Assembly: GCA_900770255.1 (NCBI GenBank) | Contig: CAAGJN010000067.1 | Coordinates: forward strand, 1-64,000 | Length of the DNA stretch: 64,000 bases | From: Clostridia bacterium | GTDB taxonomy: Bacteria; Bacillota; Clostridia; Oscillospirales; Acutalibacteraceae | Direction of reading: 5' to 3' | In this document: positions 56,836 to 64,000 of the stretch, in pieces | Numbering within the stretch: the first letter of the stretch is position 1 | Layout of the letters: each line of letters starts with the position of its first letter | Made by a program: the position numbers and the translations under genes | The notes under the pieces: model-generated | What the model saw: the letters and a program-made list of their open reading frames with translations, nothing else | What the model was told of the DNA's origin: nothing | The model's database searches: none

Positions 56836-56856
56836 AACTGTCGAAATTTAATATTT

Positions 56857-57018
56857 CCTTATTAAGAGCGGCTGAGGGAACAGGCCCCATGAAGCCCGGC
56901 AACCTGGTATTATACCAAGGTGCTAAATCCTGCGGTGCAGACCGGAAGATAAGGCCGGCGGCGGAGAGATCCGTTTCGCCCATGAGTGCTTAGCGGTTGC
57001 GCCGAGCGCTTTTTTTAT
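56857..57018 (+). promoter_or_regulatory. SAM-I (S-box) riboswitch with terminator, controlling metK
   Basis: The aptamer runs from CCTTAT (56857-56862) to ATAAGG (56949-56954), which pair as P1. It contains the S-box core AAGAGCGGCTGAGGGAACAGGCCC, ATGAAGCCCGGCAACC, GGTGCTAAATCCTGC and GACCGGAAGATAAGG. The expression platform ends in AGTGCT...AGCGCT plus TTTTTTT (about 56985-57017), 20 bases before the metK ATG. SAM binding should favour the terminator and switch metK off. Assignment is from the conserved S-box sequence. Confidence 0.93.
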
Positions 57019-57037
57019 TGCCAGAAGGAGGACAAAA

Positions 57038-58186
57038 ATGGCTAACTACTTTTTCACATCCGAATCCGTAACGGGAGGACATCCCGACAAAATCTGCGAC
57101 CAGATCTCAGACGCCGTTCTCGACGCGATACTCGCCGAGGATAAGAACGGCAGGGTCGCCTGCGAGTGCTGCTGCACAACAGGTATGGTTATGATCATGG
57201 GCGAAATAACGACTACGAGCAAGGTCGATATCCCCGCCATAGCCCGCCAGGTCATCTGCGATATCGGCTACGACAGCCCCGAAAAGGGCTTCGACGGCCA
57301 CACCTGCGCCATACTCACAACTATCGACAAGCAGTCGCCCGACATCGCGCTCGGCGTTGACAGACAGGGCGCGGGAGATCAGGGTATGATGTTCGGCTTC
57401 GCGTGCCGCGAGACGCCCGAGCTTATGCCTCTGCCGATATCGCTCGCACATAAGCTTGCAGCGCAGCTTACAAAAGTACGCGCCGACGGCACTCTTCCCT
57501 ACCTCAGACCCGACGGAAAAACTCAGGTCACCGTCGAATACACCGAGGACGGCAAGCCCGTCAGGATCGACGCCGTCGTCATATCCTCGCAGCACTCGGC
57601 TTCGATCGAGATCGAGACGCTCCGCCGCGACATAGAGAAGCATGTCATCCGCGAGATCATTCCCGCAGATATGATGGACGAGAACACGAAGATATTCATC
57701 AACCCGACCGGGCGATTTGTGACCGGCGGTCCGCAGGGTGACAGCGGCCTTACAGGCAGAAAGATCATCGTTGACACCTACGGCGGATATTCGCGCCACG
57801 GCGGCGGCGCCTTCTCAGGCAAAGATCCGACAAAGGTCGACCGCTCGGCGGCATATGCCGCGAGATATATGGCGAAGAACATCGTTGCCGCAGGCCTTGC
57901 CGACAAGTGCGAGGTTCAGATAGCCTACGCGATCGGTATTGAGGAGCCCGTCTCGGTTTTCGTTGACAGCTTCGGCACCGGCATAATCCCCGACTCGGAG
58001 ATCGCCGCGGCCGCAAACAAGGTCTTTGACCTGCGCCCCGCTTCGATAATCAGGGATCTCGATCTTCGCCGCCCGATCTACCGCCAGATAGCGGCCCTCG
58101 GCCATGTCGGCAGAACAGACATCGATCTGACCTGGGAGCACACCGACAGGGTCGGCGCGCTCAAGGAGGCCGCGGGCATAAAGTAA
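57038..58186 (+). CDS. metK: S-adenosylmethionine synthetase
   Basis: 382 residues. MetK makes SAM from ATP and methionine. Signature segments: TSESVTGGHPDKICDQISDAVLDA at the N-terminus, GAGDQGMMFGFACRETPELMPLPI, GRFVTGGPQGDSGLTGRKIIVDTYGG and GGGAFSGKDPTKVDRSAAYAARYMAKNIVAAGLA. All loops that bind ATP, Mg2+ and K+ appear intact. RBS AGAAGGAGG. Sole gene in its transcript, controlled by the SAM-I riboswitch upstream; terminator follows. Confidence 0.98.
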   Translation: MANYFFTSESVTGGHPDKICDQISDAVLDAILAEDKNGRVACECCCTTGMVMIMGEITTTSKVDIPAIARQVICDIGYDSPEKGFDGHTCAILTTIDKQSPDIALGVDRQGAGDQGMMFGFACRETPELMPLPISLAHKLAAQLTKVRADGTLPYLRPDGKTQVTVEYTEDGKPVRIDAVVISSQHSASIEIETLRRDIEKHVIREIIPADMMDENTKIFINPTGRFVTGGPQGDSGLTGRKIIVDTYGGYSRHGGGAFSGKDPTKVDRSAAYAARYMAKNIVAAGLADKCEVQIAYAIGIEEPVSVFVDSFGTGIIPDSEIAAAANKVFDLRPASIIRDLDLRRPIYRQIAALGHVGRTDIDLTWEHTDRVGALKEAAGIK

Positions 58187-58219
58187 GCTTCGCACCTATT
58201 ACATATAAATGTATATGGC

Positions 58220-58262
58220 ATCCCGCCGCAGATTAAATTTCTCTGCGGCGGGATATTTCTTT
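58220..58262 (+). terminator. Terminator of metK
   Basis: ATCCCGCCGCAG/CTGCGGCGGGAT (58220-58231, 58243-58254) followed by ATTTCTTTT; it can also end the convergent YkgJ-like transcript. Confidence 0.85.
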
Positions 58263-58769
58263 TCACAGTCTCCCTGCGAGCTCGGCTATCTCCTCTATTT
58301 CGCGGCTGAGAGAAAGCAGATATTCTCTGCATTCTTCGTCACGAAGCAGATATTTCCCCGCGCGACGCACAGCCGTATAAAAGCGTCTGTCGATCTTTTC
58401 AGGACCGCCGAGCAGCGGACACATGCCCGCTCTCGGATCCGGCACAGGAATGATTTTTATTTCATTTTCGGTCACAACCGCCAGCGGAAACAGGGGAAAT
58501 ATGCGGCACGCGAGCGGCCTGCTACTTCTGCCGCACTCTCCCTCACAGACGAGCACCGGCTCGCCGAAATTATCGTCCGAGGCTTTTATTTTGAAGTCTT
58601 TATCATTTTTCAGCATCTCCGCTTCGCCCGGGAAGAGCCCCATTCCGTCGTTGTCGCTCCCCTTGCAACAGCAGGCTCCACAGAGCTTTCCGCAGTTTTT
58701 TGCTCCCGTCGGGGTAACACTTTCAAGCTCGTCGAGCGCCTTTTGAAGTCCGCTTTTAAAATTGCTCAT
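58263..58769 (-). CDS. YkgJ-like zinc/iron-chelating Cys-cluster protein
   Basis: 168 residues. The pattern CGKLCGACCCKG near residue 25, then GLFPGEAEML, and later CEGECGRSSRPLACRIFPLFPL and a final CPLL matches the layout of YkgJ-type Cys-cluster proteins (CxxCxGxCC...PxE...C...RPxxCRxFP), proposed to bind zinc or an iron cluster. Function unknown. Its ATG overlaps the sirtuin stop (ATGA), so it is translationally coupled to the deacetylase. RBS GGAGAAGTG. The family assignment is from motif order only. Confidence 0.65.
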   Translation of the reverse strand: MSNFKSGLQKALDELESVTPTGAKNCGKLCGACCCKGSDNDGMGLFPGEAEMLKNDKDFKIKASDDNFGEPVLVCEGECGRSSRPLACRIFPLFPLAVVTENEIKIIPVPDPRAGMCPLLGGPEKIDRRFYTAVRRAGKYLLRDEECREYLLSLSREIEEIAELAGRL

Positions 58770-59485
58770 ACTTTCACTTCTCCGAGAACCTCGCCGACCC
58801 TGCCGCAAATGAGCAGGTCCGCTCTCGCGTCGGCCGAAGTCGGGCTCATGTTGATAACAACAAGATTATTGCCGCTGAAATAATTGACGAGCCCCGCCGC
58901 CGGGTAAACGGTCATGCTCGTACCCGCGATTATCAGCGTATCCGCCCTCGCTATTGCGCTGACGGCACCCCGTACCGTTTCATCGTCGAGTGCCTCCTCA
59001 TAGAGCACGACGTCGGGCTTGACAACGCCGCCGCAGGCGCACTGCGGCACGCCGTCGCTTTTCATTATATCCTCAAGGCTGTAGCTTTTGCCGCAGCGCG
59101 TGCAGTAGTTGCGCAGCATACTGCCGTGCAGTTCGAACACGCTTTTGCTGCCCGCCGCCTGGTGAAGTCCGTCGATATTCTGCGTGACTACCGCCGAAAG
59201 TATGCCCTTTTTCTCGAGCTCGGCGAGCTTCAGATGCGCCGCATTCGGCTTGGCTATGTCCGAATAGGCGAGAATCTTTTCGCGGTAAAACCTATAAAAC
59301 TCCTCTGTCCTGCGCTCAAAAAAGGTGTGGCTGAGTATCTGCTCGGGCGGGTAGTCGTATTTTTGATTATACAGTCCGTCCACGCTGCGGAAATCCGGTA
59401 TCCCGCTCTCCGTCGATACGCCCGCCCCGCCGAAAAAAACGAGCGAATGTGACTGCGATATTATTCTCGAAAGCTCTTTTTGCAT
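58766..59485 (-). CDS. cobB: NAD-dependent protein deacylase, Sir2 family
   Basis: 239 residues. Sirtuins remove acetyl or other acyl groups from lysines with NAD+. Motifs: FFGGAGVSTESGIPDFR, TQNIDGLHQAAGS with the catalytic His in ELHGS, the zinc site CTRCGKSY...CACGG, and IIAGTSMTVYPAAGLVNYF with VINMSPT. The ATG at 59485 follows AAGGAGG; an in-frame opening upstream has no ribosome site. Overlaps the YkgJ-like gene by four bases. Confidence 0.95.
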   Translation of the reverse strand: MQKELSRIISQSHSLVFFGGAGVSTESGIPDFRSVDGLYNQKYDYPPEQILSHTFFERRTEEFYRFYREKILAYSDIAKPNAAHLKLAELEKKGILSAVVTQNIDGLHQAAGSKSVFELHGSMLRNYCTRCGKSYSLEDIMKSDGVPQCACGGVVKPDVVLYEEALDDETVRGAVSAIARADTLIIAGTSMTVYPAAGLVNYFSGNNLVVINMSPTSADARADLLICGRVGEVLGEVKV

Positions 59486-59634
59486 GCTTGTTCCTCCTTG
59501 TATGCTGCAAATCAATTATACCATTTCCTGCAAAAAAACCAATTATTTTTTACTGATGCGCTGAAAATTTTCGCGGCTTTTTTATAAAAAATCTACAAAG
59601 ATCGACTCATCGGCATTTTTTTGCGAATTTTCTA

Positions 59635-59663
59635 TTTACAAATGCGGGCGATACTGCTATTAT
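59635..59663 (+). promoter_or_regulatory. Promoter of the aromatic amino-acid operon
   Basis: TTTACA (59635-59640), 17 bases, TATTAT (59658-59663); start point about 59670, 23 bases before the leader ATG. Confidence 0.75.
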
Positions 59664-59692
59664 TAGAACAACAACCGAGTGAGGTCATTATC

Positions 59693-59815
59693 ATGAAGCT
59701 TTCAGCAAACCTGACAGCTAAATACTTTCCCTACTTTAGCTTTACCTACTTTTACGGTAAGGCTTATTTGCGTTTGACCGCTGACAGGGATGTGGCCGCA
59801 CACTGCTGTGCATAA
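59693..59815 (+). CDS. Phe/Tyr leader peptide of the aroF-tyrA-aroB-aroA operon
   Basis: 40 codons, MKLSANLTAK then YFPYFSFTYFYGKAY, ending ...AAHCCA. Nine of the 15 residues 11-25 are Tyr or Phe and none is Trp, the hallmark of a ribosome-mediated attenuation sensor for Phe and Tyr. A GAGG ribosome site lies 8 bases upstream. The stop is followed by an intrinsic terminator and then aroF. Codons 16-24 lie in a hairpin (AGCTTTACC/GGTAAGGCT, 59738-59746 with 59756-59764) that a translating ribosome would open. The peptide itself probably has no further role. Confidence 0.88.
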   Translation: MKLSANLTAKYFPYFSFTYFYGKAYLRLTADRDVAAHCCA

Positions 59816-59854
59816 CGGATTTTAAATCAGGCAATCTCCCCCGCAGTTAAACGC
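59770..59854 (+). promoter_or_regulatory. Predicted antiterminator of the aroF attenuator
   Basis: GCGTTTGACCGC (59770-59781) can pair with GCAGTTAAACGC (59843-59854): 11 of 12 positions pair, one as G-U. The second half overlaps the 5' arm and loop of the terminator at 59838-59862, so the two structures exclude each other. A ribosome stalled on the Tyr/Phe codons just upstream would leave this segment free. Hand-derived pairing. Confidence 0.6.
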
Positions 59855-59868
59855 TGCGGGGGTTTTTT
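59838..59868 (+). terminator. Attenuator terminator before aroF
   Basis: CCCCCGCAG-TTAAACG-CTGCGGGGG (59838-59862) followed by TTTTTT, 22 bases past the leader-peptide stop and 32 before the aroF ATG. Confidence 0.92.
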
Positions 59869-59900
59869 ATTTAAAAAATTTTTCACCGGAGGGAAACACA

Positions 59901-60917
59901 ATGGTAGTCATTCTTAAAGAAAATTACAACGCAGAGCAAAAGGACAATCTCGTAAACTGGCTCGAAAGCCTCGGCATTACGGTACACAGCAGCCTCGGCG
60001 AGCACACCACGGTGCTCGGCCTCGTCGGCGACACTTCGGGAATTGACATCGATCTGATAAAGGCGCTCGACATCGTCGAGGACGTCAAGCGTATTCAGGA
60101 GCCCTACAAAAACGCAAACCGCAAGTTCCACCCCGAAGATACGGTTGTCGTCATTGACAAAGAGAAGGATATAAAGATCGGCGGCGGCAACTTCCAGATC
60201 ATTGCGGGGCCCTGCTCGGTCGAGTCCGAGGAGCAGGTGTGCGGAATAGCCGAGGCCGTCAAGAAATCCGGCGCTACGCTGCTGCGCGGCGGCGCGTTCA
60301 AGCCCCGCACCTCGCCCTACGCTTTCCAGGGTCTGCGTGCAGAAGGCATCAAGCTTCTGCTCGAGGCAAAGAAGCTGACGGGTATGCCGATAGTCACCGA
60401 GATCATGGATCTTTCACAGCTCCCGCTGTTCGACGAGGTCGACGTTATCCAAGTCGGCGCGCGCAACATGCAGAACTTCGAGCTGTTAAAGCACCTCGGC
60501 CACACCAACAAGCCCATTCTCTTAAAGCGCGGCCTCTCAAGCACCCTTCAGGAGCTGCTCATGAGCGCCGAATACATTATGGCAGGCGGCAACATGAATG
60601 TCATACTCTGCGAGCGCGGCATCAGAACCTTTGAAACTTACACCCGCAACACGCTCGACATCTCGGCTGTTCCCGCGATCAAAACGCTTTCGCACCTGCC
60701 GATAATTATTGATCCGAGTCACGCGACAGGCATCTCTAAGCTTGTAAAGCCCATGGCCTTTGCAGCTACGGCGGCCGGCGCAGACGGACTTATAATCGAG
60801 GTTCACAACGACCCGGAGCACGCGCTCTGCGACGGACCGCAGTCCCTGACCCCCGAGGCTTTCGACGACGTTGTCAAGGGAGTCAACAGCATCCGCCCGT
60901 TCGCCTACAAAATGTGA
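59901..60917 (+). CDS. aroF: 3-deoxy-7-phosphoheptulonate (DAHP) synthase, type I-beta with N-terminal regulatory domain
   Basis: 338 residues. It joins PEP and erythrose 4-phosphate, the first shikimate step. Residues 1-70 (VVILKENYNAEQ...LGLVGDTSGID) form the ferredoxin-like domain that in the Thermotoga maritima enzyme binds Tyr/Phe for feedback inhibition. The KDOP/DAHP barrel follows: IIAGPCSVESEEQ, RGGAFKPRTSPYAFQGL, KRGLSSTLQELLMSAEYI, IIDPSHATG, EVHNDPEHALCDGPQSL, with Cys, His, Glu and Asp metal ligands. RBS CCGGAGGG. First structural gene behind the attenuator. Confidence 0.97.
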   Translation: MVVILKENYNAEQKDNLVNWLESLGITVHSSLGEHTTVLGLVGDTSGIDIDLIKALDIVEDVKRIQEPYKNANRKFHPEDTVVVIDKEKDIKIGGGNFQIIAGPCSVESEEQVCGIAEAVKKSGATLLRGGAFKPRTSPYAFQGLRAEGIKLLLEAKKLTGMPIVTEIMDLSQLPLFDEVDVIQVGARNMQNFELLKHLGHTNKPILLKRGLSSTLQELLMSAEYIMAGGNMNVILCERGIRTFETYTRNTLDISAVPAIKTLSHLPIIIDPSHATGISKLVKPMAFAATAAGADGLIIEVHNDPEHALCDGPQSLTPEAFDDVVKGVNSIRPFAYKM

Positions 60918-61064
60918 GGCATCCGACAATTAAGGGCCGGTTTTAAAGCGCTGCTTCGCCCCCCGAAAACAGGCTTTTTCGTGCGCGCCCGGCGCATTTC
61001 AGCAAAAAGGAAGATCAACTGTTTGCCGGGCGGTTTTCCCTATCGGGCGCGGCGCACGTCCCGG
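60918..61064. other. Gap between aroF and tyrA
   Basis: No gene or clear terminator is seen in these bases. They are GC-rich, with short self-complementary pieces (for example GGCGCGCCCGGCGC-like runs), and end at the internal promoter of tyrA. Confidence 0.4.
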
Positions 61065-61093
61065 TTGTCAAAATGCCCAAGAAAGGATATAAT
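61065..61093 (+). promoter_or_regulatory. Internal promoter directly before tyrA
   Basis: TTGTCA (61065-61070), 17 bases, TATAAT (61088-61093). The expected start point (about 61099-61101) coincides with the tyrA ATG at 61100. Confidence 0.7.
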
Positions 61094-61099
61094 ACAGGT

Positions 61100-61930
61100 A
61101 TGAAGATAGCAGTCATAGGCCTCGGACTTATAGGCGGTTCAATGGCAAAGGCGATAAAAGACAACACCGAAAACGAGGTTTTCGGCTCCGACATAAACGA
61201 GAGCGTAATTTTAAAGGCTAAACTCGTCGGCGCGATAGACGGCGAGCTCACCGATGAAATTTTAGCTCAGTGCGACAGGGTAATCATCGCCCTCTATCCC
61301 GAATCAACAATAGAATTTCTCGATAAAAAAGCAAAGATTATCAAGAAGGGCGCGGTGGTCATTGACTGCTCTGGTGTAAAGCGATATGTCTTTACACCTG
61401 CTCATGAGATCGCCAAAGCCAACGGCTTCGAATTCATCGGAGGCCACCCGATGGCGGGCGTGGAGCGCTGGGGCTTTGACAGCTCCTCAGGATTGCTTTT
61501 TAACAATGCGTCGATGATACTGACCCCCGACGGCAGCACGGATATAGCTCTGCTGCACGAGATAAAGAAGCTGTTTTTATCCATCGGCTTCGGCAGCATC
61601 ACGGTGGTAACTCCCAATAAGCACGACAGAATAATCGCCTATACATCTCAGCTCGCGCACGTTGTGGCAAGCGCATATATAAAGAGCCCGAGCGCATCGG
61701 ATCACATGGGCTTGAGCGCCGGCAGCTACAAGGACATGACCCGCGTCGCGTCGCTCAACGCCGAGATGTGGAGCGAGCTGTTCCTTGAAAACAAGGACAA
61801 TCTCATAAATGAGATCGACAATATCATAAACAACCTGACCGACTATCGCAATGCGATAGCGTCAAACGACCGCGAGGAGCTCAAAAAACTGCTCGAGGAA
61901 GGAACAAAGAGAAAGGCCGACTGCGGCTGA
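61100..61930 (+). CDS. tyrA: Prephenate dehydrogenase
   Basis: 276 residues. Oxidative decarboxylation of prephenate to 4-hydroxyphenylpyruvate on the way to Tyr. The Rossmann motif GLGLIGGS is at residues 7-14; IDCSGVKRYV, FIGGHPMAGVERWGFDSS and the C-terminal helical dimer domain (SQLAHVVASAYIKSPS ... GLSAGSYKDMTRVASLNAEMWSELF) are typical. The ATG at 61100 gives the family N-terminus; the ATG at 61073 adds nine residues, lies in a promoter spacer and has no ribosome site. Followed by aroB after 16 bases. Confidence 0.94.
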   Translation: MKIAVIGLGLIGGSMAKAIKDNTENEVFGSDINESVILKAKLVGAIDGELTDEILAQCDRVIIALYPESTIEFLDKKAKIIKKGAVVIDCSGVKRYVFTPAHEIAKANGFEFIGGHPMAGVERWGFDSSSGLLFNNASMILTPDGSTDIALLHEIKKLFLSIGFGSITVVTPNKHDRIIAYTSQLAHVVASAYIKSPSASDHMGLSAGSYKDMTRVASLNAEMWSELFLENKDNLINEIDNIINNLTDYRNAIASNDREELKKLLEEGTKRKADCG

Positions 61931-61946
61931 TAAAGGAGAGAAGCAT

Positions 61947-62990
61947 ATGCAGACCGTGAGAGTCAAAGCTTCAACTGAATACGACGTGCTCATCGAGCGC
62001 GGCATACTCGACAGCGCGGGAGAGCTTATCCAACAGCGCACAGGTGCAAAAAGAGCACTGCTCATCACCGATCGTACCGTGGACGGGCTCTATGCGGACA
62101 GGGTACTGGACATTCTCAGAACCGCCGGCACAGAGAGCGAAAAATTTGTCTTTGAAGACGGTGAGGAGCATAAGAGCCTCGAGACGGTCGGCCGCATTCT
62201 CTCGTTTGCCGCCGAGCTGGAGCTCACGCGCAGCGACATCTTCGTCGCGCTGGGCGGCGGAATAGTCGGCGACGTCACGGGCTTCGCGGCAAGCGCTTAT
62301 CTGCGCGGCGTGCGCTTTGTGCAGATACCGACGACGCTGCTCGCAGCGGTCGATTCCTCCGTCGGAGGCAAAACCGGCGTCAATCTACCCGAGGGTAAGA
62401 ATCTCGCGGGCGCGTTTCATCAGCCGTCGCTCGTGCTCTGCGATCCGGACTGCTTTGAGACGCTCTCCCCCGCTCTGTTCGCGGACGGGGCCGCAGAGAG
62501 CATCAAATACGGCATAATAGCGGACGAAAAGCTGTTTGAGGCTTTTGAGAAAGACGACATCAGGGAGAATATTGAGCAGATCGTGCGCCGCTGCGTCGAG
62601 ATAAAAAGCGAGATCGTCTCGCGCGACGAATTTGACACGGGCGAACGGCAAAAGTTAAACCTCGGCCACACGCTCGGCCACGCGATAGAAAAATGCAGCG
62701 GCTTTGAGATATCTCACGGGCACGCAGTCGCGATCGGCACCGTGCGCGCGTGCATCGCAGCGGAAAAGCTCGGGATATGCGGAAATATAGCTCCGCGAGT
62801 TAAAAAGGTCTTTGAGAAAAACGGGCTTCCGACCGCTACCGACATCAGCACGCATGAGCTTACAAAGGTCATGCACCGCGACAAAAAGCGCAGTTCAAAT
62901 GGAATGAACCTTATCCTGCCGACAAAGATCGGCGAATGTATACTATACAAAACGGAGTCGAACAGGCTTGAAGACATCTATTCACTTTGA
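61947..62990 (+). CDS. aroB: 3-dehydroquinate synthase
   Basis: 347 residues. AroB turns DAHP into 3-dehydroquinate using NAD+ and a divalent metal. The NAD loop LGGGIVGDVTGFAASAYLRGVRFVQIPTTLLAAVDSSVGGKTGVN is complete, with the catalytic DSSVGGKTG; metal ligands fall in FADGAAESIKYG, LNLGHTLGHAIE and SHGHAVAIG. RBS AAAGGAG 8 bases before the ATG. Second shikimate-pathway gene, between tyrA and aroA (13 bases). Confidence 0.97.
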   Translation: MQTVRVKASTEYDVLIERGILDSAGELIQQRTGAKRALLITDRTVDGLYADRVLDILRTAGTESEKFVFEDGEEHKSLETVGRILSFAAELELTRSDIFVALGGGIVGDVTGFAASAYLRGVRFVQIPTTLLAAVDSSVGGKTGVNLPEGKNLAGAFHQPSLVLCDPDCFETLSPALFADGAAESIKYGIIADEKLFEAFEKDDIRENIEQIVRRCVEIKSEIVSRDEFDTGERQKLNLGHTLGHAIEKCSGFEISHGHAVAIGTVRACIAAEKLGICGNIAPRVKKVFEKNGLPTATDISTHELTKVMHRDKKRSSNGMNLILPTKIGECILYKTESNRLEDIYSL

Positions 62991-63003
62991 CGGAGGTAGC
63001 TCT

Positions 63004-64000
63004 ATGGACATGAAAATAGCTCCGGCGCGCCTGAGCGGGAGCTTGGCCGCCCCTCCGTCAAAATCGCACGCGCACAGGCTGATGACAGCCATGTTTTTAG
63101 CGGGCCGGGAGATTCCCGAAGCGATGTGTACTTCCGACGATCTGAACGCGACGAGGCGCTGCCTTTACGCCCTGCGCAGCGGTGAGACGCTCGACTGCGG
63201 CGAGAGCGGTACAACGCTTCGCTTTCTGCTCCCCGTGGCCGCGTCGCTCGGCGTGAAAGTCCGCTTCGAGGGACACGGCAGACTGCCGGAGCGGCCGATG
63301 TCCGAGCTTGTGCGGGCGCTCAGAGAAAACGGCGCCGTGATATCCTCGGATACGCTGCCGATAAGCCTTTCGGGCAAGCTGCACGCCGGCACATTTTGCG
63401 TACCCGGCAACATCAGCTCACAGTTCATCTCAGGGCTGCTGTTCGCCCTGCCGCTGCTCGGCGGTGACAGCGAGATCGTAATAAGCGGCAAGCGCGAATC
63501 CGCAGGATACATCGAAATGACTCTTGACGTGCTCAGAGCTTTTTCAATAGACATCAACCGCACCGAGAACGGTTTTACAATAAAAGGAAACCAGCAATAC
63601 ACAGCGCCCGCAGACTGTACCGTCCAGGGCGACTGGTCGAACGCCGCGTTTTTTCTGTGCATGTCGGCGCTCGGAAGCAATATAAAAATAACCGGTCTCG
63701 ACATTAGCTGCTCGCAGAGCGACCGCGCGGTGACGGATATATTGAAAAATTTCGGTGCTGAGGTGACTGATGCCGACGGGGCCGTTACCGTATGCGGCGG
63801 GAAGCTGCACGGACAGAGAATAGATATTTCTCCCTGCCCCGATCTTTTCCCGGCGCTTGCAGTCACCGCCTGCGCCGCCGAGGGCGACACGGTCTTCTTC
63901 AACGCCGGGCGCCTCAGGATAAAGGAGAGCGACCGCATCGCGGCGGTTGAAGCGATGATAAAATCACTCGGCGGGAGCGCCGAGAGCACGCGGGACACGC
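63004..64000 (+). CDS. aroA: 3-phosphoshikimate 1-carboxyvinyltransferase (EPSP synthase), 3' end outside window
   Basis: 332 codons are visible and the frame is still open at the window end. EPSP synthase transfers the enolpyruvyl group of PEP to shikimate 3-phosphate. Seen: PPSKSHAHRLMTAMFLA (the phosphate-binding SKS), DCGESGTTLRFLLPVAA, GHGRLPERPMSELV, PGNISSQFISGLLFALPLL, VQGDWSNAAFFL and the basic RLRIKESDRI near the end. The PEP-pocket segment has the pattern ESGTTLRFLLP rather than the NAGTAMRPL of class I enzymes. ATG at 63004 after GGAGG. Confidence 0.95.
   Translation, partial: MDMKIAPARLSGSLAAPPSKSHAHRLMTAMFLAGREIPEAMCTSDDLNATRRCLYALRSGETLDCGESGTTLRFLLPVAASLGVKVRFEGHGRLPERPMSELVRALRENGAVISSDTLPISLSGKLHAGTFCVPGNISSQFISGLLFALPLLGGDSEIVISGKRESAGYIEMTLDVLRAFSIDINRTENGFTIKGNQQYTAPADCTVQGDWSNAAFFLCMSALGSNIKITGLDISCSQSDRAVTDILKNFGAEVTDADGAVTVCGGKLHGQRIDISPCPDLFPALAVTACAAEGDTVFFNAGRLRIKESDRIAAVEAMIKSLGGSAESTRDT

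Overview
The window looks like a chromosome segment of an anaerobic, low-to-mid-GC Firmicute of class Clostridia, probably a gut Oscillospirales/Ruminococcaceae-type organism. The grounds are consensus sigma-A promoters (TTGACA-17-TATAAT) and strong AGGAGG ribosome sites with several TTG and GTG starts. A V-type ATPase, an S-box (SAM-I) riboswitch, the rpoB-rpoC / rpsL-rpsG-fusA-tuf block and Clostridia-type families (DUF1292, DUF1540, DUF1893, DUF3267, DUF4474-like) point the same way. Genus and species cannot be told from the sequence.

Layout. (1) 1-7.7 kb, plus strand, visibly AT-rich: a glycan-degradation operon with the tail of a probable GH38-like/DUF5054 protein, a six-hairpin glycosidase, a GH2 beta-galactosidase, a secreted GH18 enzyme with an F5/8-type carbohydrate-binding domain, and a small membrane protein. 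(2) 7.8-8.7 kb: four tRNA genes (Gln, a mismatched second Gln, Gly, Leu) with their own promoters and terminators; base composition changes here. (3) 8.7-17.4 kb, minus: a complete V-type ATPase operon in the order of the Enterococcus hirae ntp operon, whose proteolipid keeps the Na+-binding residues. (4) 17.7-21.9 kb: MscS channel, long-form PRPP synthetase, S41 peptidase, GtrA-like protein. (5) 21.9-34.4 kb, minus: tuf, fusA, rpsG and rpsL (str operon, consensus promoter), then rpoC and rpoB with a structured 5' leader. (6) 34.5-43.4 kb: patatin-like lipase, DUF1292, YchF, TcdA, solute-binding lipoprotein, small unknown proteins, HAD phosphatase, DUF4474-like secreted protein. (7) 43.4-47.1 kb, minus: clpX, clpP and trigger factor with a histone-H1-like Lys/Ala/Pro tail. 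(8) 47.2-53.8 kb: phosphoesterase, a 58-residue DUF1540 protein, and a compact minus-strand set rbgA-capA-rnhB-yraN-dipeptidase-thrC. (9) 54-59.5 kb: a zinc-ribbon gene with an apparent frameshift, two signal peptidases, rplS, metK under a SAM-I riboswitch, a YkgJ-like protein and a sirtuin. (10) 59.6-64 kb, plus: an aromatic amino-acid operon aroF-tyrA-aroB-aroA (aroA cut by the window end), preceded by a Phe/Tyr-rich leader peptide with a terminator and a hand-traceable antiterminator.

The strongest regulatory find is the leader peptide and attenuator before aroF (59.69-59.87 kb), a ribosome-mediated Phe/Tyr sensor that would work alongside the predicted feedback domain of the type I-beta DAHP synthase. 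Other points of interest are the three-way-junction-like RNA in the rpoB leader, a promoter that would start tyrA mRNA at its ATG, the repetitive basic tail of trigger factor, and the Na+-type V-ATPase. No CRISPR array, insertion sequence, integrase or defence system was seen.
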